Below are positions 44,200-53,333 of a DNA stretch of 64,000 nucleotides, piece after piece. Origin of the DNA: Lacticaseibacillus zeae DSM 20178 = KCTC 3804 (lineage in GTDB: Bacteria; Bacillota; Bacilli; Lactobacillales; Lactobacillaceae); assembly GCF_000260435.1 (NCBI RefSeq), contig NZ_BACQ01000033.1, positions 1 through 64,000 on the forward strand, written 5' to 3'. Position 1 is the stretch's first letter. Every line of letters starts with the position of its first letter. The notes beneath the pieces were generated by a model. The model searched no databases. It saw only the letters and a list, made by a program, of their open reading frames with translations, and was not told where the DNA came from. The position numbers and the translations under genes were made by a program.

Positions 44200-46063
44200 T
44201 GCCCGTAAAAATGCTGACCGATTATTAAAGAACCAATTTTTATTTGATAGCCCCTATGCGATGGAGCCGACGCAAGTGAGTTACACCATGAATCCGATCA
44301 CGTGGCAGCAGACGCCAAATGGGGATCCAGAATGGCTTTATATGTTGAAACGCCAAGAGTATTTGCTGGATCTTTTGGAAGCTTATTACGAAACCGGTCG
44401 CGGTGACTATCAAGCTAAAATGAAAGCTTTACTGTTTAGTTGGATTGATGAAAATCTGACAGTGCCGGCGACATGGCGGACGATTGACACTGGCATTCGC
44501 TTGCTGAATTGGACGGCCGTTGTTGCGAACTTGCTGGAAGATCATCAGTTAAGCCGGGAAGAGCAAGCCCGTATTGAAGAGGCGGTCAATGTTCAGGCGG
44601 CGTACTTGCAGCAGAACTATACGGAAAAGTTTGATATCAGTAACTGGGGCGTGTTAATCACCACGGGTATCTTGGTTTACGCAACGCGCTTTCCCAAAGT
44701 TTTGCCGCCAGCGATTGTCCAGTGGGCACAGCAAAAGTTTGAGACCGAACTGGATTTGCAGGTTGATGCGCAAGGGATGCAGTGGGAGCAGTCGCCCCTG
44801 TATCTACTTGAAGTTTGGCGAAGCACGCTGGCTGTGATTGCCGCACAACAGCAGGCCGGGTTGGCGGTGGCGCCGGTTGTGCTGACAAAAGCCAGTGCCA
44901 TGCAGCGGATGATTACGCGGTATGTGAAGCCGGATCTGTTGCTGTTACAACAAGGCGATACTGACGCGGTTCGGATCGATAGTCTGTACAATGCGTCAGC
45001 GGCTATTTTGCAGCAATCGTCGCCGCTGCAACAACGGTTAGCGCCGATTGTTGATTTCGGACTTTTGGAACTCGCCCATCAGCGGTGGCAGTTGCCGGCC
45101 AAAACTGAAACACCGCTGCCGAAAGAATTCGCCGCACCTACTAGTGGTAATTACTTCTGGCGCTCCGATTGGGGCCAACATGCGGATTATTGGCATGCCT
45201 TTAATGGTGATTTAGGCAGCGGCCATGGGCATGCCGCGCTGGGACATGTGGATTTGACGATCGGCGGTCAGGATGTCTTAGTTGATCCGGGCCGTTACAC
45301 CTACGTTGATGGCACTGAGCGGCGGCAGCTCAAGTCGGTGGCCGCGCATAATACGGTGATGCTTGATCATCGCCCGTTTAGTTTGCCGAACGATTCGTGG
45401 AAGTATCGGTATGTTGCGACGCCATTGAATCATTCGCTAGTGGATTTTGCCGGTGGTCAGGTGGTTAAGTTAACATTTCTTGATCAATCGCAGGCAGTGC
45501 CAGCGGTGATCACACGCCTGTTGATTAGCTTAAGTCAGGAACGGCTGTGGCTGATTGTTGATATGATTCATCATCCCGGCCAGCATTCCCTCAAGCGTTT
45601 TTGGCAAGTTTCGCCACGGTTAAGCGTGACGCAGCACGACACTGGGTATCAATTAGGCGACGTAGCGAATTTTGCGATGAGTGATGATCAGGTTTGGGCC
45701 AGTCAGCAATTATTTTCACCACGGTACAACACGCTCGAACATTTGACGCGACTGGAAAGTGAAACGATGTTTACCGACTTCACGGTGCAGGCAGCGGTTT
45801 TGTCGCCGCGACAACAGCCGGTGACCATCACGCCGATCGCGGCACAGCAGTCCGGTGATCGCGATGCCGTGGTGCCGGAACGGTTGGCGACTGGGTTCCG
45901 GGTAGATTTGGACAACGAGCGTAACTTTTTAGTAACGTTGCAGCCGGAAAACACGATCGTCGGCCGCAAGCTTTACTGGTTCGACGGGACCGAAGCCTAT
46001 GGTGGTTTGAACATTTTCGAACGGCAGGGGCAGCAGGTAGCACAACATTTTCAGGTGTTTTAG
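44135..46063 (+). CDS. Heparinase II/III-family lyase (oligohyaluronate lyase type)
   Basis: Protein of 642 aa without signal peptide, so probably cytoplasmic and acting on imported oligosaccharides. N-terminal alpha/alpha toroid (about 1-330, with FDISNWGVLITTGILVYA) and C-terminal beta-sandwich (GHGHAALGHVDLTIGG, DPGRYTYVDG) as in PL12/PL21-like enzymes. Catalytic Asn in SNWG, Tyr in GRYTYVD and His in GHGHA are candidates by family. Start is GTG at 44135, after AAGGAGG within the yajC-like gene. Three bases separate it from the lipoprotein gene. Confidence 0.87.
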   Translation: MTETNWTTYIQQLSQQQHLTDDARKNADRLLKNQFLFDSPYAMEPTQVSYTMNPITWQQTPNGDPEWLYMLKRQEYLLDLLEAYYETGRGDYQAKMKALLFSWIDENLTVPATWRTIDTGIRLLNWTAVVANLLEDHQLSREEQARIEEAVNVQAAYLQQNYTEKFDISNWGVLITTGILVYATRFPKVLPPAIVQWAQQKFETELDLQVDAQGMQWEQSPLYLLEVWRSTLAVIAAQQQAGLAVAPVVLTKASAMQRMITRYVKPDLLLLQQGDTDAVRIDSLYNASAAILQQSSPLQQRLAPIVDFGLLELAHQRWQLPAKTETPLPKEFAAPTSGNYFWRSDWGQHADYWHAFNGDLGSGHGHAALGHVDLTIGGQDVLVDPGRYTYVDGTERRQLKSVAAHNTVMLDHRPFSLPNDSWKYRYVATPLNHSLVDFAGGQVVKLTFLDQSQAVPAVITRLLISLSQERLWLIVDMIHHPGQHSLKRFWQVSPRLSVTQHDTGYQLGDVANFAMSDDQVWASQQLFSPRYNTLEHLTRLESETMFTDFTVQAAVLSPRQQPVTITPIAAQQSGDRDAVVPERLATGFRVDLDNERNFLVTLQPENTIVGRKLYWFDGTEAYGGLNIFERQGQQVAQHFQVF

Positions 46064-46065
46064 CG

Positions 46066-47061
46066 ATGAAAAAGATGAAAGCGAAGCGATGGAAGTGGGT
46101 GCCGCTTTTTCTACTCAGCATCCTTGCCAGCTTAATCGGTGGCTGCGATGTGCTTAAACCAGCCGACGCGCTATCCGTTGCAGGCACATCGATGTCGGCA
46201 AAAGTTTACCGCCTCTTTTTGCAGAATGAAAAAGCGCTGACGGTCAATCGTTATGTGACAAAATATCACGCTAAGTACAACGCACAATTTTGGCAAACCA
46301 AGTACGGACGCCAGACGCCGCAGCAAGCTGCTCAAGTGCAAGCGATGAATAAAATGAAGCAGTTTGTGATTGAGGATCAGGCGTTGGTGAAGGCCAAGCT
46401 GCTGACGAAACCGCTGGCGGAGTTTGATGCCTTGAAGAAGACGCAAGGCACCGGTGCCGATTTGACGGGGATGGCCGCGGCGCAGAAACAGCATCGCGAG
46501 TTGATACTCAAATTGCAGGCGCAATACGTCAAGGCGCATCGCAAGTCGGTGACGAGTCAACAGCAGGTCACTTTTTATCGGCAGAATAAAAGTAAGTACT
46601 GGGCGCGGCCTGATCTGATTCATTATGAGACGCTGACTTTTGAACGCGGGAAGATCAGCAACCTTAGTGAGTTCACGGATTTGATTCAGCGATTTAATGG
46701 GCAGCAAACCGATCTGGCTAGTGTGCAAAAAGCATTTGTTGCCACAGGTTTTCACGGCCAGCTTGGGCAAAATGACTCGTTGCATGATGCTGACCAATAC
46801 TATGGTGCCTATTTACGGGCAACCAACGATCAGACCGGTCATGTCGGGCAGATTTTTGCGGCGTGGTTGTCGGATCAAAAAATGAGTTTGGTGCGGGTCA
46901 CAGCATCAGCAAAGGGTGGATTTATTCCTTTTTCTGATGTGAAAGAAGATGTAACGGCTAAGATTTTGCAAGCGCAACTGGCGAAGACGTTAGAAAAGCG
47001 AGCTAAACAAGCCGAGGTGCAAGGTGATCCGGCGCAGCTTGCTAAGGAAACCTTTGCCTGA
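46066..47061 (+). CDS. PrsA/SurA-like lipoprotein, putative foldase of the operon
   Basis: Lipoprotein of 331 aa: basic start, hydrophobic segment and lipobox LIGGC near residue 27. The body is helical and charged as in SurA/PrsA chaperone arms (TKYGRQTPQQAAQVQAMNKM). A parvulin PPIase core is not clear (the KFIPFSDV-like end is weak), so it may be a chaperone without isomerase activity. Located directly before the exported beta-helix protein, which suggests a dedicated client, as with prtM and prtP. Identity by general resemblance. Confidence 0.72.
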   Translation: MKKMKAKRWKWVPLFLLSILASLIGGCDVLKPADALSVAGTSMSAKVYRLFLQNEKALTVNRYVTKYHAKYNAQFWQTKYGRQTPQQAAQVQAMNKMKQFVIEDQALVKAKLLTKPLAEFDALKKTQGTGADLTGMAAAQKQHRELILKLQAQYVKAHRKSVTSQQQVTFYRQNKSKYWARPDLIHYETLTFERGKISNLSEFTDLIQRFNGQQTDLASVQKAFVATGFHGQLGQNDSLHDADQYYGAYLRATNDQTGHVGQIFAAWLSDQKMSLVRVTASAKGGFIPFSDVKEDVTAKILQAQLAKTLEKRAKQAEVQGDPAQLAKETFA

Positions 47062-47075
47062 AATGGAGGGACATC

Positions 47076-49355
47076 ATGAAACGATGGCGGGTGACACAAG
47101 GAAAAGTTTGGGTATTTTTGCTGGCGTTGCTGGGGTTGGCGGTGATGATCAACGGGCAGGCGCCGCAACGTTCGTTAGCTGCCGGGCCGCGAACATTTTA
47201 TGTGGCCAACAACGGCAGTGACAGTCATGACGGGCTATCTGCCGATCAGCCGTGGCAATCGCTGGAGAAGGTCGCGGCGACGAAGTTTCAACCGGGCGAC
47301 CGCATTCTTTTTGATGCCAATAGTGTTTGGAATGGCCAGCTGATCCTGGATGGCGCCAAGAACGGTGACGGCACTAGCACAGCGCCGATTACCATTGGCA
47401 GTTACAATCAAGGCGGCACAGGCAAAAAGGCGATTATCAATGGCTTAGGGACAACAGCCAACAAAAATCCCTATCACGAGCGTAAGTTGAGCAATCTCAA
47501 TTTAATGACCGGAACCGTTGAACTGTGGAATGCGAATCACTGGACGATTTCTGACTTGGAGGTGACGAATACTGCAGGTGATGGGAATCGGCAAGGGATG
47601 CGGATTGGCATTTTGGTCGCGTCAGACATTCAGACCGCATATCCAAGTGGGAACGATGCCGCGGCGGTTCAGCAAAAGCTGGCGATTTTTAAAGCATCGC
47701 ACCGCACGGGGATCACAATTACCAATAACAACGTGCACAACGTCGATGGCGCTTATCAAAGTGACCTGATTCCCGATCAGACGGGGAAATTGGTGGCGGC
47801 CGGTAAAAATTCCGGGGGTATTGTTATTGTCGGCAATACCGATGCGACCGCAACGCATAATGTAATCACGGACGTTGCTAATGAGGGCCTGCGTAACGAT
47901 GCCAACGCCTCGGTTTTGCCCGGCGGTTGGGATCAATACTCTTTTCAGGCCAGCGCCAAAACCATTTTTAGACATAATTACATTCGTAACAGTGCCGGTG
48001 ACGGGATCGTCATTAGTTCCAGTGAAAATGGCACCGCCGAGTATAATACGGTGCAGGCCGCCAACAGTATGCCGAACTCCAAAAACGCAGCCGGTGCCAG
48101 CAAAAACTTTGCCGGATTGTGGTTCATGGGCGGGGAATACAATTTAGCCCAGTATAATGAAGTGTTTGACATTCCCAACCATTACCTCGATGGTGCGGCG
48201 TTTGATTTTGACGGGTTTGCATCCAAAGGGGTCTATCAGTACAATTACTCCCACGACAATTCTGGCGGGTTCACGCTATTTATGGGCGACCACCAAACGG
48301 ACAATGTTTTCCGCTATAACCTCAGTGTGAACGATGTGAAGGACGTACCATCGCCTGCGTTGAATCATCTGATTTTCGTGGTTTCAGGTAAGGCTGATGG
48401 CATCGATGGTTTCCCGCTGTTCAACAACAACACGTTCATTGTCGGCAAAGCCGTGAAGAACCTGATGATTTCCAACAACGGCCAGACGGGAATTCGGTTT
48501 GTTAATAATCTGGTTTACGCACCGAGTGGCAATGTGCCGCGCTTTGTGGTGAACCAAAATGGCACGAAACGCCCGGTCTTTACCGAAGGGCGCTTGGATC
48601 ACAACTTGTTTTACCCACAGGCGCTGATGGATGAGAGCCATGCCGGAACCGTTGATGTGAGTGGCAATATTTTTGCTGATCCGCAGTTGGTAGATGCTGG
48701 GGCTAAGCCAAGTGGACTGATTCAGCAGGCGGATGGCACGTTTGATCGCACTGGGTTGGCAGCTTTTGTTCCACAAGCCAAGTCGCCGGCTGCCAACGCC
48801 GGGGTCAATGTCGATGAACTGACGCCAGCAGCAGTGAAGGAGAAGTTCCCGATCAGTCAAGACTTTGCCGGCAAGCTGATCAATTTTCAACATCCGACGA
48901 TCGGCGCCTTTGAAGCAGCAGAGGCAGTTCCGGTGGTGCAAAAAGATGATTTAAAAACGCTAATTGATCGGGCACTTGATACTAAGAAGACCGATCGCTA
49001 TTCGTTGGCAAGCGTGGCCAAAAAGCAGGCGTTCGATCAGGCGTTACAGGAAGCTCAGTGGATTTTAGCCGATTCGCAGGCCAACCAGTCGGCTGTTGAT
49101 CAGGCAGAAAAAGCATTGCAAGCGGCCTTTGATCAGCTTGACGGTCACCAAGCTGCAGAAACTTCGTCAGCGTCTCAAGAAGTGCCTTCTGTGCAGAAAA
49201 CGGACGATGATAAAAAGTCGAAGCAAGATCGCGAAGACCAGTCGTTACCACAAGCTGGCGACTTGATCTTTAAGAGCCTACCGATCATTGGTGGCGTGAT
49301 CCTCATGAGCGTCGTGATCGGCGGCCTGTATTTTAAGCATGTTAGAGAAAAGTAA
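47076..49355 (+). CDS. Wall-anchored right-handed beta-helix protein, putative polysaccharide lyase
   Basis: Surface protein of 759 aa: signal peptide (VFLLALLGLAVMINGQA), TFYVANNGSDSHDGLSADQP start typical of parallel beta-helix lyases (pectate lyase/chondroitinase B-like), many helix coils with Asn ladders (ITITNNNVHNVDG, FRHNYIRNSAGDGIVISS, EYNTVQAAN), one FIVAR module (about 620-690) and the sorting signal LPQAGD plus helix and KHVREK. Last gene of the operon. Which glycan it cuts is unknown; the operon suggests a glycosaminoglycan. Confidence 0.85.
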   Translation: MKRWRVTQGKVWVFLLALLGLAVMINGQAPQRSLAAGPRTFYVANNGSDSHDGLSADQPWQSLEKVAATKFQPGDRILFDANSVWNGQLILDGAKNGDGTSTAPITIGSYNQGGTGKKAIINGLGTTANKNPYHERKLSNLNLMTGTVELWNANHWTISDLEVTNTAGDGNRQGMRIGILVASDIQTAYPSGNDAAAVQQKLAIFKASHRTGITITNNNVHNVDGAYQSDLIPDQTGKLVAAGKNSGGIVIVGNTDATATHNVITDVANEGLRNDANASVLPGGWDQYSFQASAKTIFRHNYIRNSAGDGIVISSSENGTAEYNTVQAANSMPNSKNAAGASKNFAGLWFMGGEYNLAQYNEVFDIPNHYLDGAAFDFDGFASKGVYQYNYSHDNSGGFTLFMGDHQTDNVFRYNLSVNDVKDVPSPALNHLIFVVSGKADGIDGFPLFNNNTFIVGKAVKNLMISNNGQTGIRFVNNLVYAPSGNVPRFVVNQNGTKRPVFTEGRLDHNLFYPQALMDESHAGTVDVSGNIFADPQLVDAGAKPSGLIQQADGTFDRTGLAAFVPQAKSPAANAGVNVDELTPAAVKEKFPISQDFAGKLINFQHPTIGAFEAAEAVPVVQKDDLKTLIDRALDTKKTDRYSLASVAKKQAFDQALQEAQWILADSQANQSAVDQAEKALQAAFDQLDGHQAAETSSASQEVPSVQKTDDDKKSKQDREDQSLPQAGDLIFKSLPIIGGVILMSVVIGGLYFKHVREK

Positions 49356-49377
49356 AACCGCAAAATTGCGGTGAATA

Positions 49378-49413
49378 AAAAACGCCTGTAACCATTGCGG
49401 CTGTAGGCGTTTT
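49378..49413 (+). terminator. Terminator of the GH88-to-beta-helix operon
   Basis: Stem AAAAACGCCTGTA with its complement TGTAGGCGTTTTT, loop ACCATTGCGGC. Confidence 0.87.
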
Positions 49414-49536
49414 TGCGATTCATATGATATGATGGTTGCAACAGAGAAGTTAATATGGCGGTTTGGCAAATCCAACGTATTGTGAGGTGGTCGCCTATGT
49501 GCGATGATCAAAATCTATACGGAAGGAGGTGCCCTA

Positions 49537-49656
49537 TTGTCCGTTGCTGACGCATTAATGCTGATGCTGACCTTTGCTATGTTTACACTAGCACTGGCTG
49601 CATTCATCATTGATGTTGTGAAAGCAATTTTAGGCAATCAAAAAGACCGTCAATAG
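49537..49656 (+). CDS. Putative holin-like toxin (type I), 39 aa
   Basis: Peptide of 39 residues: SVADALMLMLTFAMFTLAL begins the hydrophobic helix, and a short charged tail GNQKDRQ ends it. The start pattern S-V-x-x-A-L-M-L-M is that of the Hol-Tox family of small membrane toxins in Firmicutes. Start is TTG at 49537, 6 bases after AAGGAGGT; no in-frame ATG lies close. A minus-strand RNA overlaps the 3' end, as in TxpA/RatA. Likely membrane-damaging when not repressed. Confidence 0.78.
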   Translation: MSVADALMLMLTFAMFTLALAAFIIDVVKAILGNQKDRQ

Positions 49657-49770
49657 ATTTCTGGTCCGAAGTCTGACGGTCCTTTGACTGTTTTTACTTT
49701 AATGCCAGCTGTCTGAAACAACTAACTCTGCCAGAGGAGGAGTGCTGGGCCTAACCAGTGCTCCTCTTCG
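49640..49770 (-). ncRNA. Antisense RNA of the holin-like toxin (about 130 nt)
   Basis: Minus-strand promoter: -35 TTGTAG (49801-49806), 18-base spacer, extended -10 TGCTACAAT (49777-49785). The RNA would contain a strong internal hairpin (GAGGAGGAGTGCTGG / CCAGTGCTCCTCTTC) and end at the stem GACCGTCA / TGACGGTC with a T-run (49640-49681), covering the last codons of the toxin gene. The same stem can end the toxin mRNA on the plus strand. Confidence 0.6.
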
Positions 49771-49961
49771 TGGTTTATTGTAGCATGAAAGACAATCTTG
49801 CTACAACAGTCTTGTCCATGTGACTACACTTTTGCCGCTTGCGTGTTCGTAGTCGCTGAAATCTACGTGTAAGAACCTCAAACGTAAATGGCCAAGGCCT
49901 CACTTCCTGGAAATTGTGCTATTGAGGGCTTTACTTCCGCTCTCCATAACGCGTTCGCACA

Positions 49962-49998
49962 AAAAACCCGCTGTCTCAGCAAACAGCGGGTTTTGTTA
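49962..49998. terminator. Terminator-like hairpin
   Basis: AAAACCCGCTGT / ACAGCGGGTTTT with loop CTCAGCAA. No gene obviously belongs to it on the plus strand. Confidence 0.75.
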
Positions 49999-50055
49999 TG
50001 TATTGGCCGACCGGCTGGGAAACCGATCGGCGATTTCTACTTTGGAGGAGTAAAA

Positions 50056-50187
50056 ATGAAAAAGTTGGGTTGGGGTTTGTAGGAATGAGTGGGTGGCTCA
50101 TTTCTATGTTGTTAATACTACCGAGCAGTTGTGACGAAATTGTGACGTTGTTATGTTGTTTATGTTATTCATGTTGGGTGAAAGCGT
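50056..50187 (+). pseudogene. Possible small membrane peptide gene, broken early
   Basis: GGAGGAG stands 6 bases before ATG 50056, but the frame stops after MKKLGWGL. One more A in the run AAAAA would give a hydrophobic peptide of about 43 residues (starting MKKVGLGFVGMSGWLIS). This is speculative: no homolog is recognised. The rest of 49771-50234 shows no gene. Confidence 0.3.
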
Positions 50188-50234
50188 GACGTTATGTGAG
50201 ACAGCTTGTCGCGCCTGTGCTTTCGCCTTTAAGA

Positions 50235-51914
50235 TCACCTTTTGCCCAGATATGCCTTAACTTCATAAGGTCGCAGCGTGTCACCGGCGTCATCGGCATA
50301 ATTGCTAATCAGCACCTGGGAAGCTTGCGGCTGGCGGTCGGTGATGTTCCGCGTGAGTGTCTGGTCAGTGAAGTTGCTGACAACCAACAATTCCTGATCA
50401 GCGGCGTGACGCTGATACATATAGACCTCGGCGTCATCCGGATCGAGTAAGGTGTAGTCGCCATAAACGATCAAACTCGGATACTGTTTGCGCAGGCGGT
50501 TGAGTTTTTGATAAAAGAAGAAGACCGAGTCTGGATCGGCTAAGGCCGCAGCGGCATTGATTGTGGTGTGATTCGAATTGACCGCCAGCCACCGGGTGCC
50601 GCGGGTGAACCCGGCCTGATTTTCCGCCGTCCATTGCATCGGTGTACGAGCATTATCCCGCGAACGGCGGTGGATTCTTTTCAGCATATCGTCCGGCGTC
50701 AAAGCATGTTGCTGGTCAACCAACTCGTGCCAGGCATTCAATGTGTCAAGATCGCGATAATCGTGAATGGATGGAAAAGCAACATTGGTCATGCCGAGCT
50801 CTTCACCTTGATAAATGTAAGGGGTGCCTTCGAGAAAACGCAATGTGGCGGCGAGCATTTTGGCGGACCGAACCCGAAAAGCCGGGCGGTCATCGCCGAA
50901 GCGGGAAACGGCGCGGGCTTGATCGTGATTGTCCCAGTAGAGGCTATTCCAGGCTTTCCCATGCAAGGCGGTTTGCCAATCAGACAAGACGCGCTTGAGG
51001 TCAGTCAACTTTGGCCGATGCAGCGACCACTTACCGAATTGTGGATCATTATCGAGGCCGACATGTTTGAATTGGAAGACCATCTCCAGTTCATGGCGGT
51101 CAAATCCGGTGTACTTGAGCGCTAGTGAAGGTGTGACACCGGGCGCTTCGCCAACTGTCATGAGGTCATACTTGCTCAGCACCTTTTGATTCATCGCCCG
51201 CAAATAATCGTGCACGTGCGGACCGTTGGCAATCAAGCCCAATGAATTGCCGTTGGGCTGTTCAAAGAGGTGCGGATCGTCTTCAAATTTGTCAGGTTTG
51301 GAGATCAGATTAATGACGTCCATCCGAAAACCATCAATGCCTTGTTGGCACCACCACGTCATCATATTGAACACGGCGTCACGTACAGCCGGATTTTGCC
51401 AGTTGAGGTCCGGTTGTTTGACGGCGAAGAGATGGAGATAATACTGGCCAACTTCCGGTACATAAGTCCATGCTGATCCGCCAAAATCCGCGCGCCAATT
51501 GGTTGGGGCATGCCCATCAACCGGATCACGCCAGATGTACCAGTCGTGGTGGGGATCCGTGCGGCTTTGTTTGGCCGCTTGAAACCAGGGGTGTTCGTCG
51601 GACGTGTGGTTGACAACCAAGTCCATCATAATTTTCAAGTCGCGCGCATGGGCTTCTTTCAACAACCGCTTAAAGTCAGCCATCGTCCCAAACTCAGGCA
51701 TGATTTGCTGGTAATCCGCAATGTCATAACCATTATCGGCATTGGGTGATTTGTAAATTGGGTTGAGCCAGATGACATCGGCACCGAGTTGCTTGATGTA
51801 GTCCAGATGTTGAATGATTCCCGGTAAATCGCCGACGCCATCGCCATTGCTATCCTGAAAACTACGCGGATACACCTGATAAACCACTGCTTCCTGCCAC
51901 CAACTTTTATGCAT
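50235..51914 (-). CDS. GH13 oligo-alpha-1,6-glucosidase
   Basis: Cytoplasmic glucosidase, 559 aa, cutting isomaltose-type alpha-1,6 bonds at the non-reducing end. GH13 regions: DLVVNHTSDEH (I), GFRMDVINLI (II, nucleophile Asp), TVGEAPGVT (III, acid Glu), WDNHDQARAVS (IV, transition-state Asp). Val in DVINLI after the nucleophile marks alpha-1,6 rather than alpha-1,4 specificity; the N-terminal DSNGDGVGDLPGI calcium loop is present. AGGAGG site before ATG 51914. Alone on the minus strand, preceded by a long palindromic repeat. Confidence 0.92.
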   Translation of the reverse strand: MHKSWWQEAVVYQVYPRSFQDSNGDGVGDLPGIIQHLDYIKQLGADVIWLNPIYKSPNADNGYDIADYQQIMPEFGTMADFKRLLKEAHARDLKIMMDLVVNHTSDEHPWFQAAKQSRTDPHHDWYIWRDPVDGHAPTNWRADFGGSAWTYVPEVGQYYLHLFAVKQPDLNWQNPAVRDAVFNMMTWWCQQGIDGFRMDVINLISKPDKFEDDPHLFEQPNGNSLGLIANGPHVHDYLRAMNQKVLSKYDLMTVGEAPGVTPSLALKYTGFDRHELEMVFQFKHVGLDNDPQFGKWSLHRPKLTDLKRVLSDWQTALHGKAWNSLYWDNHDQARAVSRFGDDRPAFRVRSAKMLAATLRFLEGTPYIYQGEELGMTNVAFPSIHDYRDLDTLNAWHELVDQQHALTPDDMLKRIHRRSRDNARTPMQWTAENQAGFTRGTRWLAVNSNHTTINAAAALADPDSVFFFYQKLNRLRKQYPSLIVYGDYTLLDPDDAEVYMYQRHAADQELLVVSNFTDQTLTRNITDRQPQASQVLISNYADDAGDTLRPYEVKAYLGKR

Positions 51915-51933
51915 GTAAGAGTACCTCCTGAGC

Positions 51934-52052
51934 GTGAGCGTGAAACGGCGCGGTTAGAAGTCGGAGTGTAAGTGGCCTCAGGCGTGATGGCCCGTTCTTG
52001 GCCATTGCGCCTGAGGTCCTTACACGCAGACTTCTGCGCCGTTGAACGCGTT
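51934..52052. repeat. Long intergenic palindrome, copy 3
   Basis: Outer arms GAGCGTGAAACGGCGC and GCGCCGTTGAACGCG, inner GGAGTGTAAG / CTTACACG, centre CTCAGGCG.../CGCCTGAG with GATGGCC/GGCCATT. Directly upstream of the GH13 ribosome binding site, so it would form the 5' end of that mRNA. Confidence 0.82.
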
Positions 52053-52167
52053 AATATGTCTTCAATCTCAGTATAAGGGTTTCATCCACCAACGCAGGTA
52101 AAAATGGTGTAAAACCGGTTTACTCTAGGTAGTTGCGGTGCATAATCGAAATCTTTTCAAAAAAAAT

Positions 52168-52204
52168 CCGGCAAGCAACTGGTTAAAACCAGTCCTTGCC
52201 GGAA
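52168..52204. terminator. Hairpin upstream of the GH13 gene
   Basis: CCGGCAAGCAACTGGTT pairs with AACCAGTCCTTGCCGG; A-run on the left supports termination on the minus strand. The stretch 52205-52371 holds no recognisable gene. Confidence 0.65.
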
Positions 52205-52371
52205 CGTTACTTTGCTAATTGAGGGGGCATGTGGCGGGGCGTGACTTGACCGGGCTGAAACAAGCAGATAAAACAGTCGGCACCGTCTTAATCACAAGTC
52301 TGCGCAGTTTGCATACTAGCAGGTTTTTGTTTCAGCCACCGATCTTAGTGTTTAAGGAGCGCTTGATCTGA

Positions 52372-53178
52372 TTATCCTTGATCGTTATGAAGATGCGGAT
52401 CGGCCGGTTTGAATGTCGGCACACCGCCCATGGCTTCAGGATCTTCCTGGTAGGTGAACTTTTCGCCGTCTTTGGCGACTTGACCTTCAAAGGCCCGCGA
52501 GCCGTCACCGTCTGAGAAGTTCATCAGCACATGGGAGAATTTGGTGTGTTCGATGTCTTTCATGTCACCTGGTACGACGACACCGTACTTGTCCTCCAGC
52601 TCTTCCTGTGCCTTCATAAATTGCAGCTGATGTTGGGTTTCGCGTGCCAAAAGGAACTTGAGCATGTCGCGGATCCCTTCATCGCGGGTCATGTAATACA
52701 GTCGGCTAACTTGCAGGCGGGCTTCGGATTCACGGACAACGTTGAAACGCATATCCGCTACCAAGTTACCGCTAGAAGTGGCGTAACCCGCATTCCACGC
52801 AGCACCATTGGGGTTGTTCAAACTAGCGGTCATCCCATGCACAATGGCGTGCTCAGGATCCATGCCACCCATGACCGCAGCCAATGCGGGATCAGACTTG
52901 TACGCATCGGCTTCCGCATAAATCGGGGCGCCTTCCAGCAGCCGCGCGATCATTGTCGAAATCATTTCGACGTGGGCGATTTCTTCGGTACCGGTATCCA
53001 GCAGCAGATCTTTATACTTTTCACTGCCGGTGGACGACCAACCTTGCGACAGGTACGACATCATCCCTGTCACTTCGCCCCACTGGCCGCCAAGTGATTC
53101 CTGCAGCCGGCGCGCCATCAATGGATCCGGACGATCTGGTTTCGCGTTGTATTGCAACTTTCGAGTGTGCTTAAACAT
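52372..53178 (-). CDS. Manganese catalase
   Basis: Non-haem, di-manganese catalase, 268 aa, breaking down hydrogen peroxide in the cytoplasm. Four-helix bundle with the metal ligands visible in EEIAHVEMISTM (Glu, His), VRESEARLQVSRL (Glu) and RETQHQLQFMKAQEEL (His); C-terminal KFTYQEDPEAMGGVP and PADPHLHNDQ as in lactobacillar enzymes. ATG 53178 with AGAGGG is the family start; a longer reading to 53316 covers leader sequence. Its presence fits an aerotolerant lactic acid bacterium lacking haem synthesis. Confidence 0.95.
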   Translation of the reverse strand: MFKHTRKLQYNAKPDRPDPLMARRLQESLGGQWGEVTGMMSYLSQGWSSTGSEKYKDLLLDTGTEEIAHVEMISTMIARLLEGAPIYAEADAYKSDPALAAVMGGMDPEHAIVHGMTASLNNPNGAAWNAGYATSSGNLVADMRFNVVRESEARLQVSRLYYMTRDEGIRDMLKFLLARETQHQLQFMKAQEELEDKYGVVVPGDMKDIEHTKFSHVLMNFSDGDGSRAFEGQVAKDGEKFTYQEDPEAMGGVPTFKPADPHLHNDQG

Positions 53179-53333
53179 GAAATACCCTCTTTCTTGAAAG
53201 ACCAAGGCAAATGTGAAAAATGTTTTGCACGACATGACGCGCATGCGATTTTTCATTGCCAAGATGACAGTTGCGTTCAAAAGAAAGCGAAAATTTCCCC
53301 GCCACATCATGCACAACGTTTACGCCATTAACA

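Noticed and set aside
49888-50189. Two overlapping plus-strand frames (64 and 63 codons) around a terminator
   Set aside because: Both start upstream of or inside the hairpin at 49962-49998, without ribosome binding sites; only the short frame at 50056 has one and is noted as doubtful.
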